From Paucibacter sp. B2R-40 (lineage in GTDB: Bacteria > Pseudomonadota > Gammaproteobacteria > Burkholderiales > Burkholderiaceae_C), in NCBI RefSeq assembly GCF_025717555.1, contig NZ_JAJIRP010000003.1, positions 496,001 through 560,000 of the forward strand: DNA of 64,000 nt, written 5' to 3'. Both the position numbers and the translations under genes were made by a program. Positions 63,970-64,000 of the stretch are shown in pieces (position 1 is the stretch's first letter; each line of letters opens with the position of its first letter). A model generated the notes under the pieces. It saw nothing but the letters and a program-made list of their open reading frames with translations. It had not been told where the DNA came from and made no database searches.

Positions 63970-64000
63970 ATGCAGTACCAACGCTGCGAGAAGCTACCTT
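63970..64000 (+). CDS. Start of an unidentified gene behind the KdgR-like site (partial)
   Basis: ATG at 63970 with GAAGG five bases upstream begins a frame reading MQYQRCEKLP before the window ends. Ten codons are too few to name a product. The KdgR-box-like palindrome directly before it suggests a role in uronate or pectin catabolism. Confidence 0.45.
   Translation, partial: MQYQRCEKLP

Noticed and set aside
62521-63981. 486-codon open frame antisense to the histidine kinase
   Set aside because: The kinase motifs on the plus strand are complete; the antisense frame shows none.

Overview
The window looks like chromosome of a betaproteobacterium of the order Burkholderiales. The protein sequences resemble the Roseateles/Paucibacter/Rubrivivax group, but this placement is inferred from gene content, protein style and high G+C, not from a marker search. 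About 52 protein genes or gene fragments are supported. No rRNA, tRNA, CRISPR array or transposase gene was found.

The left part (1-22.2 kb) is mostly housekeeping. It holds the 5' part of hrpA, a VOC protein, argA, the yggX-type iron protein, an iron ABC-binding protein behind a Fur-box-like palindrome, an H-NS-family protein, a large MASE1-PAS-GGDEF-EAL protein, dnaG and rpoD. A class III adenylate cyclase fused to an FHA domain, hemH and an Hsp15-like gene follow. Next comes the grpE-dnaK-dnaJ chaperone group, with a sigma-32-type promoter before grpE, and then a receiver-TPR protein.

From about 22.2 to 25.3 kb lies a scrambled accessory segment. It contains a 3' fragment of dnaB, the C-terminal domain of a DUF2384/MbcA-type antitoxin, a broken receiver domain, and a divergent pair made of a winged-helix PD-(D/E)XK protein and a small XRE regulator. 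A 1.1-kb non-coding stretch with a diverged direct repeat and a strong hairpin follows. This is the least explained part of the window.

From 25.3 to about 57.8 kb is a plant cell-wall (pectin) utilisation region. One minus-strand series (kduI, kduD, togMNAB-like importer, oligogalacturonate lyase, pectin methylesterase, KdgR-type regulator) imports and breaks down unsaturated oligogalacturonides. kdgF is divergent from kduI, with a KdgR-box-like palindrome between them. On the plus strand follow a TonB-dependent receptor, rhamnogalacturonan acetylesterase and an S9 peptidase. A long operon then begins with dgoD-dgoK-dgoA and continues with a GH35 beta-galactosidase, an SMP-30 lactonase, AraFGH-like sugar ABC importer, a GH53 endo-galactanase and an SDR sugar dehydrogenase. 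A LysR regulator and a second TonB receptor close the region. The inferred logic is release of galactose and arabinose from rhamnogalacturonan-I galactan side chains, oxidation of galactose by the De Ley-Doudoroff route, and parallel use of the galacturonan backbone through the KduI/KduD route.

The right end (57.8-64 kb) has a secreted alpha/beta hydrolase, a methyl-accepting chemotaxis protein and a membrane histidine kinase with a periplasmic binding-like domain. In the last 60 bases a second, perfect KdgR-box-like palindrome precedes the start of a further gene, so the pectin regulon probably continues beyond the window.
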